Translations under genes and position numbers: made by a program
DNA from: Pseudomonadota bacterium
GTDB taxonomy: Bacteria > Pseudomonadota > Alphaproteobacteria > Sphingomonadales > SMXR01
Assembly: GCA_022566895.1 (NCBI GenBank)
Contig: JADFIA010000012.1
Span: 1-60,653 of the forward strand
Direction: 5' to 3'
DNA: 60,653 nt
Shown: in pieces, positions 25,116-33,543 of the stretch
How positions within the stretch are numbered: position 1 is the first letter of the stretch
How the letters are laid out: each line of letters begins with the position of its first letter
Notes under the pieces: model-generated
What the model saw: the letters and a program-made list of their open reading frames with translations, nothing else
What the model was told of the DNA's origin: nothing
The model's database searches: none

Positions 25116-25706
25116 TTGTCTAAAGCATTGTCTATTGAGCGCTTGCATAATCGACGGTCACCGCTGCTGCCCTTCGCGGCCTGGCTCGCGGCCGGGCTGA
25201 TCCAGGCAACGGCTGCCGCCGCAAGCGGCGATCCGAGTGTCAGTACGCTCGGTACTGTAACGCCACCCCAGCATCAACTTGGGCCCTGTATCGAAAACAG
25301 CGACGGCAAACCACGGGTGCTTGTCAAGGTCGAGAAGCTGCAAAGTACCGAGGGCAACCTCCGGGTCCAGATCTACGGTGATAATCCGGACGATTTTCTC
25401 GAAAAGGGCAAGAAGCTGGTGCGCATCGATGTGCCGGTCGATCACAAAACCATGCGCGTCTGCGTGCCGTTGCCGGGACTCGGAAATTACGCCATGTTGG
25501 TGATGCACGACCGTAACGCCAACGGCAAGGCCGACTTTATGACCGAGGGTTTTGGCTTTTCGAACAATCCGAAACTGCTCCTGGCGCCGCCCGATCTTGA
25601 GGAAACACTGTTTGCCGCCCGGGCTGGCGTTGTCGAGTTGACCGTTTCCCTGTTTTACCTGATCGATGTCGAACAAAAGGAACATCGGAAGCGCCGACGA
25701 CGTTGA
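25116..25706 (+). CDS. Exported DUF2141 domain protein
   Basis: About 196 residues. A signal peptide (LLPFAAWLAAGLIQATAAAA) precedes a DUF2141 domain: LRVQIYGDNPDDFLEKGKKL, VRVCVPLPGLGNYAM-like core, VMHDRNANGKADF and EGFGFSNNP. Function of DUF2141 is unknown; the DRNANGKAD segment resembles a calcium-loop pattern. The start is uncertain: TTG at 25116 has AGGA suitably upstream, GTG at 25092 is an alternative. It is the first gene of a plus-strand unit with the lipid kinase and Tam41-like gene. Confidence 0.75.
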   Translation: MSKALSIERLHNRRSPLLPFAAWLAAGLIQATAAAASGDPSVSTLGTVTPPQHQLGPCIENSDGKPRVLVKVEKLQSTEGNLRVQIYGDNPDDFLEKGKKLVRIDVPVDHKTMRVCVPLPGLGNYAMLVMHDRNANGKADFMTEGFGFSNNPKLLLAPPDLEETLFAARAGVVELTVSLFYLIDVEQKEHRKRRRR

Positions 25707-25776
25707 TTTTAGAGGTCCGACCGCTTTATAGGTGGTTCCCGAGAGGGGGCAGGGTGTCCCCGGGAGCGTCCTAGAC

Positions 25777-26754
25777 ATGCCAAACCACCGCGTCGCAGTG
25801 CTGAGCAATCCGGCAAGCACCAGAAACCTGAAGAATATAGGCCGCATGCGCCGCACCGTCGCGGCGGGCAGCAATATTCTTCATCTGGAGCTCGACGGTA
25901 TTGAAAGTATGGCCGAGGCCCTGCGGCAGATCGCCCGTTACGATCCTGTGGTTCTGATTATCAGTGGCGGCGACGGCACCGTACAGGCCACGCTGACCAG
26001 CCTGCACCATAAAAGCCCGTTCAATGAGGTGCCGCCGATCGCGGTATTACCAAGCGGCAAAACCAATCTTATTGCCGCGGATCTGGGCATGCGCGGTCGA
26101 CCGGAAATCCTGTTTGGTGACATCGTGGCGCTGGCGCGGAGCGGAAAATTCCGCAAGACTTTTGTAAAAAGACCGCTTATGAGACTGGATCTTGGCGATG
26201 GCTCGCCACAGCATTATGGGCTGTTTTTTGGCGGTGCCGGGCTGGTCAATGCGATCAAATTTTGCCGGCGGTGGCTGTTTCCTCTGCATCTGCCAAATTT
26301 TCTCACCCACATCCTGGCCGTCCTTTTGGTCACCTACTCAGCGATCGTTGGCGGCCGCCGCAAGGGCTCGCCGACCTACTCGCGCAAGGTCTCGATCAAT
26401 GCCCTCGGCGGCGGCAAACTGGAGGGCCATTTTCTGGTCTACATAGCCACCTCCCTGGATCAGCTGTTCCTGGGCATCCGTCCAGCCGATTGGGCGGGTA
26501 AGGGCGGCATCGGTCTGATCGCGATCGAGCACAATCCGCGGGCCGTGATGCGGGCCCTGAAGGCGATCATTATGGGGCGCATCGGCACCACGACCATCAA
26601 CGGTGTGCCGGTGCGAAGAATCAACGAAATCCGGATCACCGGCCGCGACCCGGTGCTGCTGGACGGTGAGATTTTGGAGGTTCCCGATGGCCACTCGCTG
26701 TCGCTGAAGGCCGTCGAGCCGATGACCTTTGTCAGTCTTAGGGGCTACAAGTGA
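25777..26754 (+). CDS. Diacylglycerol/ceramide kinase-like lipid kinase (DAGK catalytic family)
   Basis: 325 residues of the YegS/DAGK/sphingosine kinase superfamily. VAVLSNPAS at the N-terminus and the nucleotide loop SGGDGTV at residues 63-69 are clear, as is the later HFLVYIATSLD region and a DGEILEVPDGHSL motif near the end. In Caulobacter a kinase of this family, encoded next to the ceramide genes, phosphorylates ceramide (CpgB). The same position here makes ceramide kinase the leading guess, with diacylglycerol as alternative substrate. The ATG at 25777 starts at the family motif. The stop overlaps the next gene (GTGA). Confidence 0.82.
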   Translation: MPNHRVAVLSNPASTRNLKNIGRMRRTVAAGSNILHLELDGIESMAEALRQIARYDPVVLIISGGDGTVQATLTSLHHKSPFNEVPPIAVLPSGKTNLIAADLGMRGRPEILFGDIVALARSGKFRKTFVKRPLMRLDLGDGSPQHYGLFFGGAGLVNAIKFCRRWLFPLHLPNFLTHILAVLLVTYSAIVGGRRKGSPTYSRKVSINALGGGKLEGHFLVYIATSLDQLFLGIRPADWAGKGGIGLIAIEHNPRAVMRALKAIIMGRIGTTTINGVPVRRINEIRITGRDPVLLDGEILEVPDGHSLSLKAVEPMTFVSLRGYK

Positions 26755-27680
26755 GCCAGGCCGGACCATCGGCACCTGGCGATCCACCAACCCTGGCTGG
26801 TTTCATTCGCCAGGAATTGTCGAAACCCCAGCCACCGGCGATCATGGCGGCGGCCCAAGCGGCCAAAGAACGCTTCGGTGAACAAGCGCTGGCGGTTCTT
26901 TTTTACGGCTCATGCCTGCGCACCGGACAGGTGGCGGATCAGATCCTCGATTTCTATATTATCGTGGACGACTACCGATCGGCCTATGGCTCCGGACTGC
27001 TGGCGGCCGCCAACCGGCTGCTGCCGCCCAACGTCTTTTACGCCGAGACCAGGTTTAACCAAACCACGATCCGCACCAAGATCGCAGTCCTCAGCCTTCA
27101 GGACTTTATCGACCGGGCCGGCCCACGGCGTCTCAACATTTCGATTTGGGCGCGATTCTCGCAGCCGGCGGCACTTCTTTACGCGGCCAATCTGGCGGTC
27201 AGCGAGAGCCTGGCTGCGGCCGTCGCCGAAGCCGCAAAAACCATGGTCTGCGCCGCCCTGCCGCTGACGCCAGAGATCGCCGGCCCGAAAGAGGTCTGGC
27301 AGAAGGCTTTCGAGCTGACCTATTCGGCCGAGCTTCGAAGCGAAGGCAGTGGCAAGGCGGCCGAACTCTATGGGCTCGACAAGGAACGCTATGATGCCAT
27401 CACGCCTCTGGTTTTCAAGGCGCTTGAGGGCACGCCGTCGATCAGCCTTGGCACCGCGCGGCGGCGCTGGCTGTGGCGGCGGGCCAACGGCAAGACGGTT
27501 AGTTTCCTGCGACTGGTCAAGGCGGCCTTTACCTTTGATGGGGGAGTCGATTATCTGGCTTGGAAGATCAAGCGGCATTCAGGCGTCGAGGTCGAGATCA
27601 GGCCGTGGCAGCGGCGGCATCCGATTTTGGCTGGGTTTCTTTTGTTTTTGCGTCTGCGTCTGAAGGGAGCGTTTCGCTAA
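26751..27680 (+). CDS. Tam41-like nucleotidyltransferase (possible CDP-lipid synthase)
   Basis: 309 residues. A nucleotidyltransferase-type core is visible: LFYGSCLRTG (about 50-59), then LDFYIIVDD with acidic residues 67, 73 and 74. Next come NVFYAET and RTKIAVLSLQDFI, ending in LNISIWARFSQPAALLY. This order matches the mitochondrial CDP-diacylglycerol synthase Tam41 (YGSG ... DFxxxVDD ... KYGVIS ... GRLHKPV). The assignment is from motif order, not an alignment search. GTG start overlaps the lipid kinase stop by 4 bp, implying coupled expression and a shared substrate. A kinase followed by a CTP:lipid-phosphate transferase would activate a phospholipid or ceramide phosphate for head-group addition. 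Its last 83 bp overlap the convergent serine palmitoyltransferase gene. Confidence 0.65.
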   Translation: MSQAGPSAPGDPPTLAGFIRQELSKPQPPAIMAAAQAAKERFGEQALAVLFYGSCLRTGQVADQILDFYIIVDDYRSAYGSGLLAAANRLLPPNVFYAETRFNQTTIRTKIAVLSLQDFIDRAGPRRLNISIWARFSQPAALLYAANLAVSESLAAAVAEAAKTMVCAALPLTPEIAGPKEVWQKAFELTYSAELRSEGSGKAAELYGLDKERYDAITPLVFKALEGTPSISLGTARRRWLWRRANGKTVSFLRLVKAAFTFDGGVDYLAWKIKRHSGVEVEIRPWQRRHPILAGFLLFLRLRLKGAFR

Positions 27681-28878
27681 GCGCCACGCCGAGTTTCTTC
27701 GCCACTTCTTCGAACAGAGTCAAAATACGCTCGATCTGTTCGGGCGTATGCGAAGCGCAGACGCTGCACCTCAAGAGGAACAGACCCTGCGGCGTGGCCG
27801 GCGGCAGGGCCATATTGACGTAGACTCCAGCCCTTAAAAGCGCTGACCAGAAGCGGGTGACCTGCTCGGTGTCGTCGAGTATGATCGCGGCGATCGGACT
27901 TTCGGCGCTCTTGGTGCCCAGTCTGAAACCGGCCGCCTTGAGCCCGGCGTGAAGCTTCGTCGCATTGTCCCAAAGAGCGTCTTTGAGATTGCTGCCGTGC
28001 CTTAATTTGCCGATTGCGACTTTGGCCGAGGCAACGACGGACGGCGGTAGCGAGGCGGTGAACATATAGGGCCGGCAGACCAGTCTCAGGACCTCGAACT
28101 TTGGGTGATTGGAGACACAAAAACCGCCCACCGTGCCGACCGATTTGGAAAACGTACCGATAATAAAATCGACCTGGTCCTCGACCCCCAGCTGTTCGGC
28201 CAGGCCGCGGCCTTTATCCCCGCAAAAGCCCATCGAATGGGCCTCGTCGACAGCGATCGCCGCGCCGTGTTTCTTGGTCACGGCGACGATCTCTTTTAGT
28301 GGTGCCCGATCGCCCAGCATGCTGTAAATGCCCTCCACGACAACCAGTTTCCCGGCCTCTTCGGGCAAGCGGCCGAGGCGCTTGTCGAGATCCGCGGCAT
28401 CGTTATGGCGGAAGCGCAGAATGTCCGCCGTGCCCATGGCGCAGGCGTCGTAGATGCTGGCGTGGCTGTCGGCGTCGATAATCACATAATCGCCACGTCC
28501 GACGACGGTCGAAAGGATACCCAGATTTGCCTGATAGCCGGTTGAAAAAACCATGGCATGCTTGGTGCCGTAAAAATCCCTAAGTGCATCCTCCAGCTCC
28601 TGGTGCCCGGAGTAGGTGCCGTTCAGGACCCGTGAGCCGGTGGTGCCGGTGCCGAAATCGGTGAGCGCCTGACGCGCCGCCTCGATGGCGTCGGCATCAA
28701 AGGTCATGCCCATATAATTGTTGGTGCCGGCCAGGATCGTCTTCTGCCCGTCGATAACCGCTTCGGTCTGGGACAGCACCTCGTCCATGCGCACGGCAAA
28801 CGGATCGGCGGCATCCGCGGGCAAGCGGCTGTACTGGTCAATAACCGCCTGAAATTTATCGAAAAGATCTTTGCTCAT
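27598..28878 (-). CDS. spt: Serine palmitoyltransferase (alpha-oxoamine synthase family)
   Basis: 426 residues, PLP-dependent, condensing L-serine with an acyl thioester to 3-ketosphinganine. Family marks: TNNYMGMT, GTGTTGSRVLNGT, the PLP-stacking His in DADSHAS (His139), VDEAHSMG (Asp211), the Schiff-base Lys245 in TFSKSVGTVGG, and RPYMFTASLPP. KBL and AONS are close relatives, but the dedicated ACP overlapping upstream and the ceramide genes around it favour SPT. It is cytosolic and lacks the eukaryotic membrane anchor. A low-complexity tail (about 25 residues rich in Ala, Lys, Asp, Thr) lies in the overlap with the Tam41-like gene and may be dispensable. Confidence 0.9.
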   Translation of the reverse strand: MSKDLFDKFQAVIDQYSRLPADAADPFAVRMDEVLSQTEAVIDGQKTILAGTNNYMGMTFDADAIEAARQALTDFGTGTTGSRVLNGTYSGHQELEDALRDFYGTKHAMVFSTGYQANLGILSTVVGRGDYVIIDADSHASIYDACAMGTADILRFRHNDAADLDKRLGRLPEEAGKLVVVEGIYSMLGDRAPLKEIVAVTKKHGAAIAVDEAHSMGFCGDKGRGLAEQLGVEDQVDFIIGTFSKSVGTVGGFCVSNHPKFEVLRLVCRPYMFTASLPPSVVASAKVAIGKLRHGSNLKDALWDNATKLHAGLKAAGFRLGTKSAESPIAAIILDDTEQVTRFWSALLRAGVYVNMALPPATPQGLFLLRCSVCASHTPEQIERILTLFEEVAKKLGVALSETLPSDADAKTKETQPKSDAAAATA

Positions 28879-29141
28879 TTTTCCCCGATGATTTTCTCGA
28901 CCGCGTCGGCGACCTGCTGAATGGTTTCCAAATCCGGTAACAAATTGAGCGGCAGGACAATATCGAACTCGTCCTCGATCATTGCCACCATATCCATCAC
29001 GGTCAAGGAATCGAGTTCCAGATCGCCTGAAAAGGTGGTCTCGGGATGCAGCGTAATGGACTTTTTATTGTACGACGTTACGAGAACGTAAATGCGCTCA
29101 CGAATGCTTTCGTGACTTAGATCTAATTCTTTTTCCGTCAT
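28875..29141 (-). CDS. acpR: Acyl carrier protein dedicated to sphingolipid synthesis
   Basis: An 88-residue ACP with the phosphopantetheine attachment motif LELDSLTVMDMV (Ser45) followed by the acidic helix MIEDEFDIVLPLN. The usual ACP of fatty acid synthesis is elsewhere in genomes, beside fabD/fabG/fabF; this one overlaps spt by 4 bp (ATGA). In Caulobacter an ACP at the same position is one of five structural genes needed for ceramide. It is probably loaded by the acyl-AMP ligase encoded upstream and supplies the acyl chain to SPT. Confidence 0.9.
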   Translation of the reverse strand: MTEKELDLSHESIRERIYVLVTSYNKKSITLHPETTFSGDLELDSLTVMDMVAMIEDEFDIVLPLNLLPDLETIQQVADAVEKIIGEK

Positions 29142-29199
29142 TTCAGGCTCTCTGCACTCACTTATCTGGCTTGCAGCCCTCTTCGGGCGGACAAGTCAT

Positions 29200-29231
29200 A
29201 CTATACTCGAATCTGAATTGAAAACAGTCAA
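29200..29231 (-). promoter_or_regulatory. Possible promoter for acp-spt
   Basis: In the 136-bp spacer upstream of the ACP gene, TTGACT (29226-29231, minus strand) and TATAGT (29200-29205) resemble -35 and -10 boxes. Their 20-bp spacing is longer than the normal 16-18 bp. The spacer is AT-rich compared with its surroundings. It suggests that acp-spt may be transcribed separately from the ligase-cerR pair. Confidence 0.3.
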
Positions 29232-29277
29232 TTGGTGAAAATGATTGGCCGTGTTACGGCTCCCCAAAGGCCTGAAA

Positions 29278-30249
29278 TCAGGCCGAAAGACGCGGCAGAA
29301 GGCCTTTTTCCACATACCCCTGGATGGTCTCCAAAAGACCGGAACGGAGCGTGTAGACCGGTTGCCACAGACCTTCCTCCGCCAATGGGTTGGTTTTTAC
29401 CAGCCAATCGGGATGGCGCAGCTCGCGAACCTTGCCAGCGCTCAGGATCGCCGGCCGGCCGCTTATGCGGGCCCGCAATTGGTGAAACATGGCGCTCACA
29501 TGGAGGACAGCCGCCGGGACCGGCACGGTTCGCACCTTGCGGCCCAGAATTGTCTCGGCTATGGCAGCGACATCGGCCATCGAGTAACCGGCCGCGCTGC
29601 CGTCCCGCACCTCGATAGTGCGACCAAAGCAACGCCCCTGATTTGCCACGGCCAGCATGGCGGCGCCTAAATCGGCTACGTGGATCAGCGAAAAACGGCT
29701 GGCCGGTCGGCTGACCACCGGCAGATATCCGCGGCTCATGGCGCGGATAAGCGGCAGAATTTCCTGGTCACCCGGTCCGTACACGCCGGGCGGCCTGAGG
29801 ATTGTCCACGGGGCATCACCCAGAGCATCGCGGATCACGCTTTCGCCTTGTCGCTTGGTCCGGGCGTAGGCCGAGAGATGCGGCTCGCGAGCTGCCAGGC
29901 TCGAGAGATAGACCAGATGGGGCGGCTCGCCCGGGCTCGCACCTACGGCTTGGGCGAGATTGCGGCTGCCAACGACATTGACCGCCTCGAAATCGAGTTC
30001 GCGCAGCGCCTTGACCAGACCCGCGCAATGAAAGACGGTACTGGTACCGGCAACCAGGCGGCCGAGGGCTGCCTGGTCTTCAAGATCGCCGGCGATCCAT
30101 TCGACACCGGGCCGTGGCGGTTGCTCGCGGCGGCTGAGCGCACGAACACAAAGCCCACTCGCCACCGCAAGCTCGATAAGATTTGAGCCTATGAAACCGG
30201 TGCCACCGGTAATGGCGATAGGTTTTGCCGGATGAGCGGTCTGTGACAT
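29278..30249 (-). CDS. cerR: NAD(P)-dependent epimerase/dehydratase family protein, probable 3-ketosphinganine reductase CerR
   Basis: 323-residue extended SDR protein. The Rossmann motif is TGGTGFIGSN (residues 14-23), DLEDQAAL is the adenine-side loop, and SAYARTKRQGE holds the catalytic Tyr-x3-Lys. LRPPGVYGPGD follows as in epimerase-like SDRs. In Caulobacter the gene at this place (CerR) reduces 3-ketosphinganine. Gene order ligase-cerR-acp-spt matches that cluster. It starts 5 bp after the ligase stop. Alternatives are NAD-sugar epimerases, but no sugar genes are nearby. Confidence 0.82.
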   Translation of the reverse strand: MSQTAHPAKPIAITGGTGFIGSNLIELAVASGLCVRALSRREQPPRPGVEWIAGDLEDQAALGRLVAGTSTVFHCAGLVKALRELDFEAVNVVGSRNLAQAVGASPGEPPHLVYLSSLAAREPHLSAYARTKRQGESVIRDALGDAPWTILRPPGVYGPGDQEILPLIRAMSRGYLPVVSRPASRFSLIHVADLGAAMLAVANQGRCFGRTIEVRDGSAAGYSMADVAAIAETILGRKVRTVPVPAAVLHVSAMFHQLRARISGRPAILSAGKVRELRHPDWLVKTNPLAEEGLWQPVYTLRSGLLETIQGYVEKGLLPRLSA

Positions 30250-30253
30250 GCCC

Positions 30254-32062
30254 TCAGTGGGCGAGAGCCGTCAGTCCGCCCGAGATGAACTCGGCCCGGG
30301 CTCTGGCGCGGCTGAGTTTTCCGGATGAAGTGCGCGGCAGGGTGCGCGGCGCCACCAGTTCAATCCGGCAGCTGATGCCCACCGCGGTGCTGATCTGGGC
30401 CCGCACTTGGCGGGCAAATACGCGCCGTGCTTCGGGATCGCGCAGGCGGCACTGAACGAGCACCACCGGCACTTCTTCGGCGTCTTCGCCCGGCAACGAT
30501 ATCGCGGCGATATCGCCGCTGCGCATGCCCGGTAGCTGCTCGACCGCCCATTCGATATCCTGCGGCCAGTGATTACGGCCATTGACGATAATCAGATCCT
30601 TGGCCCGGCCGACAATATAAATATATCCGTCGAGCATGTATCCCATGTCCCCGGTATCCAGCCAACCGTCCTCGGACAGCACCTGCCGGGTCGATTCCGG
30701 ATCGCCGAAATACTCGCGCATGATGCTTGGTCCGCGCAGGAAAACCCGTCCAATCTCGTGATCATTAAGTATGTTTTGATCGCTGTCGCGAATCTCGACA
30801 TCATAATCGGGTAACGGCCGGCCGCAGTTGACAACGCTGCGGCATCCGTCCGCGTGGTTGGGGCTGCCGACGATATGGCCGTTGATCGGACCAACGCCGT
30901 AGCTGCCATCGACACGGTCATATTTGGCCGCCTGCGACGACAGCTCGCCGGACAGAATCCGCTCGTCCATGAGATCGATCTGAATGCCCGTATCGACCGG
31001 CATGAAGCTGACCGCCAAGGTGCATTCGGCAAGCCCGTAGCTGGCCACGAAGGTGGTTGGCTTGAAGCCGGCCGGCGCGAAGGCTTTGGCGAACCGGTCC
31101 ATGACGTCGGCGCGGATCATATCACCGCCGATGCCGGCCACCCGCCACTTCCTCAGATCGAGTGCGGCCAAGGCTTCAGGGCCCAGGCGGCGGGCGCAAA
31201 TGTCGAAACCAAAGGTCGGGCTGTAAGTAATCGTGGCCTGGTTACGGCTCATCAGCGACAGCCACATCATCGGCCGCCGGGCAAAGTCCTCGGTGGCCAG
31301 ATAATCGACCGTGACCTGACAGGACAGCGACGTCAGGAACGTGCCGACCAGGCCCATATCGTGATAAAACGGCAGCCAGGAGACACAGCGGTCGTCATCG
31401 ACCAGTTTAACGCCGTGGTAACCCATACCGTGGCAATTCGACATCAGCGATTTGTGGGTCACCGCGATGCCATGCGGGAAGCGGGTGCTGCCGGATGAAT
31501 ATTGAAGGTAAGTCAGATCGTCCGGCTGCGGTAAACGCAACTCGCCTTTTTCGGTCGCGGTGGCGAAAAACTCCTCCGGCGTTCCCTTGAACCGGAACCG
31601 CTGGTCCGAGGCGGCCTCAAGAACCAGATCCTTCATTATCTCGGGTGTGATGACCGCGGTAGCGCCGCAGCTGTCCATTTGCCGCGCCAACTGCCTGACA
31701 TACCCTTCGTGACCGCCGAACGAAGTGGGCAGCAGCAGCGGCACCGGCAGCACGCTGGCATACTGGCAGCCGATGAAGAAGCGGACAAAATCGGCGCTGG
31801 TTTGGGCAATCAGCGCAATCCGTTCACCGGCCTCGAACCCGAGGCCCACCAGGCGGGCGCCGATGTCTTCAGCCTGATCCCGTAAGTCCTTATAGGAGAC
31901 GACATCTTCAAGCTCTCCACGCGAGGAATAAAAATTGATCCCCCGGAGGCCCTTGGCGGCATATTCAACTGCGTCTACCAGAGTCGGAAAGTCCGCAAAG
32001 CGTCTTGGCAGGTCAGCATCGAGTGTGGGTGTTGCCTCAAGCATAGATGCGTATTTGACCAT
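30254..32062 (-). CDS. aasR: Fatty acyl-AMP ligase (acyl-ACP synthetase for ceramide synthesis)
   Basis: About 602 residues of the ANL superfamily, FAAL subgroup. The AMP-binding P-loop region reads YLQYSSGSTRFPHG. Then come GVKLVDDDRCVSWLPFYHDM, ASYGLAECTLAVSF and the hinge/C-domain start DTGDMGYMLDGYIYIVGRAKD; the C-terminal TSSGKLSR carries the catalytic Lys. FAALs load fatty acids on ACP rather than CoA. Adjacent cerR and ACP genes match the Caulobacter ceramide set. The start is uncertain: ATG at 32107, 32062 or 32044, none with a good ribosome site; homology begins around the third. Confidence 0.87.
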   Translation of the reverse strand: MVKYASMLEATPTLDADLPRRFADFPTLVDAVEYAAKGLRGINFYSSRGELEDVVSYKDLRDQAEDIGARLVGLGFEAGERIALIAQTSADFVRFFIGCQYASVLPVPLLLPTSFGGHEGYVRQLARQMDSCGATAVITPEIMKDLVLEAASDQRFRFKGTPEEFFATATEKGELRLPQPDDLTYLQYSSGSTRFPHGIAVTHKSLMSNCHGMGYHGVKLVDDDRCVSWLPFYHDMGLVGTFLTSLSCQVTVDYLATEDFARRPMMWLSLMSRNQATITYSPTFGFDICARRLGPEALAALDLRKWRVAGIGGDMIRADVMDRFAKAFAPAGFKPTTFVASYGLAECTLAVSFMPVDTGIQIDLMDERILSGELSSQAAKYDRVDGSYGVGPINGHIVGSPNHADGCRSVVNCGRPLPDYDVEIRDSDQNILNDHEIGRVFLRGPSIMREYFGDPESTRQVLSEDGWLDTGDMGYMLDGYIYIVGRAKDLIIVNGRNHWPQDIEWAVEQLPGMRSGDIAAISLPGEDAEEVPVVLVQCRLRDPEARRVFARQVRAQISTAVGISCRIELVAPRTLPRTSSGKLSRARARAEFISGGLTALAH

Positions 32063-32370
32063 TCTGTTTCTGTTTCTGTAATAAAACGGGGAAATCACAC
32101 GTCGCATGCCGATTCTGGAGCCAAATTATCATCCACAGCGGCGGGCGGCTGCCAAATGCGGGGCGGTATTCGAGCCCCTTTACCGTGTTCGCTTCCCGTT
32201 TTGCCCTTTGGGCTTTATTGTCCGGCGAAATCCTAGGTCCGCCAAACTATCAATTCAAGGGGTCAAATACATATTGGGGAAAAGTTAGGCAAGCCTTTTC
32301 TTGCTTGTTTGGCCCCCTGATCTGTACCAAGGTTCGGCCATTATTGGTCCGCAAATCGGGGCATTACAGG

Positions 32371-33543
32371 GTGGATATCGAAAAACTTCGCGCCGATACG
32401 CCAGCTTGTCAGGGGCTCGTTCACCTTGACAACGCCGGCTCGTCGTTCATGCCAAATCCGGTTGTAAAGGCCCTCATCGGCCATATCGAGCGGGAAGCGG
32501 CGGTGGGCGGCTATCTGGCGGCGCGCGAGCGGGCCGAGGATCAGGAGGCGGTTTACGGATCGCTCGCCCGGCTGATTGGCGCCGCGACATCAGAGATCGC
32601 CTTTATGGGCAGCGCCACCGACGCCTGGGACAAGGCCTTTTACAGCTTGGGGCTCGGCCGCGGTGACAAGATCGTCACCGCTTTTAACGAATACTGCGCC
32701 AATTATGTGGCCTTCCTGCATTTACAAAAAAAGCTGGATCTCGAAATCGACGTGGTCGGGCCGGACGACAATGGCGATATCGATCTCGGCGCCATGCGCC
32801 AAGCCATCAACTCGGGCGCCAGGCTGGTGGCGATCAGCCATGTGCCGGCGACCAGCGGCCAGGTCAACCCGGTGGCCGAGATCGGACGCCTGGCCCGCGA
32901 GGCCGGGGTGCCTTATCTGCTCGATGCTTGCCAGTCGCTCGGCCAGCTGCCGGTAAACGTCAAGCACATCGGCTGCCAGATGCTGGCTGGAACCGGCCGC
33001 AAGTTTCTGCGCGGGCCGCGCGGCTGCGGATTTCTTTACGTGGCCGACGACTTTCGCCAACAGATGGAACCGGTTTTTATGACCAATCAGGGTGGTCGCT
33101 GGGTCAGCGCCGGGACCTACGAGGAGCGCCGCGACGCCCGTGTGTTCGAGGTCTGGGAACGAAATGTGGCGGTGCAGCTGGCCTTTGGCGTAGCGATCGA
33201 TTATCTCCACGCCCTCGATATGGACTGGGTGTCGGGCCGTATCTGCGCTCTGGCGGCGCGTCTAAGGGTCGGTCTGGCGGCAATCCCGGGCATCACGATC
33301 TGCGATATCGGCCAAGAGCTGTCGGGCATCGTGAGCTTTACAAGCACCGCACAGTCGGCTGAAGAGATTATGCGAAAGTTGCGGCGGCGCGGCATTATCA
33401 CCCAGGTGGCGAGGGTCGTGCACACGCGGCTCGATCTTGAGGCGCGCGGCATCGACACGGCGGCCCGCCTGTCGCCTCACTATTTCATCCTCGAAAAGGA
33501 GATTGATCGCACCCTCGAGGAGATCGCCGCGCTTCACAGCTGA
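32371..33543 (+). CDS. Class V aminotransferase-fold PLP enzyme (cysteine desulfurase/isopenicillin N epimerase-like)
   Basis: About 390 residues. The family marks are VHLDNAGSSFMPNPVV at the N-terminus, SATDAWDKAFYSL, and VPYLLDACQSLGQLP (PLP-binding Asp and Gln). The Schiff-base Lys is in GTGRKFLRGPRGCGFL. It resembles SufS/CsdA-type and isopenicillin N epimerase-like proteins, but no Suf scaffold genes are adjacent and I cannot name the substrate. GTG at 32371 fits the family start; the frame is open further back to an ATG at 32185, whose extension looks non-coding. The 3' end overlaps the convergent EamA gene by 10 bp. Confidence 0.85.
   Translation: MDIEKLRADTPACQGLVHLDNAGSSFMPNPVVKALIGHIEREAAVGGYLAARERAEDQEAVYGSLARLIGAATSEIAFMGSATDAWDKAFYSLGLGRGDKIVTAFNEYCANYVAFLHLQKKLDLEIDVVGPDDNGDIDLGAMRQAINSGARLVAISHVPATSGQVNPVAEIGRLAREAGVPYLLDACQSLGQLPVNVKHIGCQMLAGTGRKFLRGPRGCGFLYVADDFRQQMEPVFMTNQGGRWVSAGTYEERRDARVFEVWERNVAVQLAFGVAIDYLHALDMDWVSGRICALAARLRVGLAAIPGITICDIGQELSGIVSFTSTAQSAEEIMRKLRRRGIITQVARVVHTRLDLEARGIDTAARLSPHYFILEKEIDRTLEEIAALHS

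Noticed and set aside
29278-30249. Nucleotide-sugar epimerase
   Set aside because: The SDR motifs alone allow it, but there are no sugar genes nearby, and the order ligase-cerR-acp-spt fits ketosphinganine reductase better.
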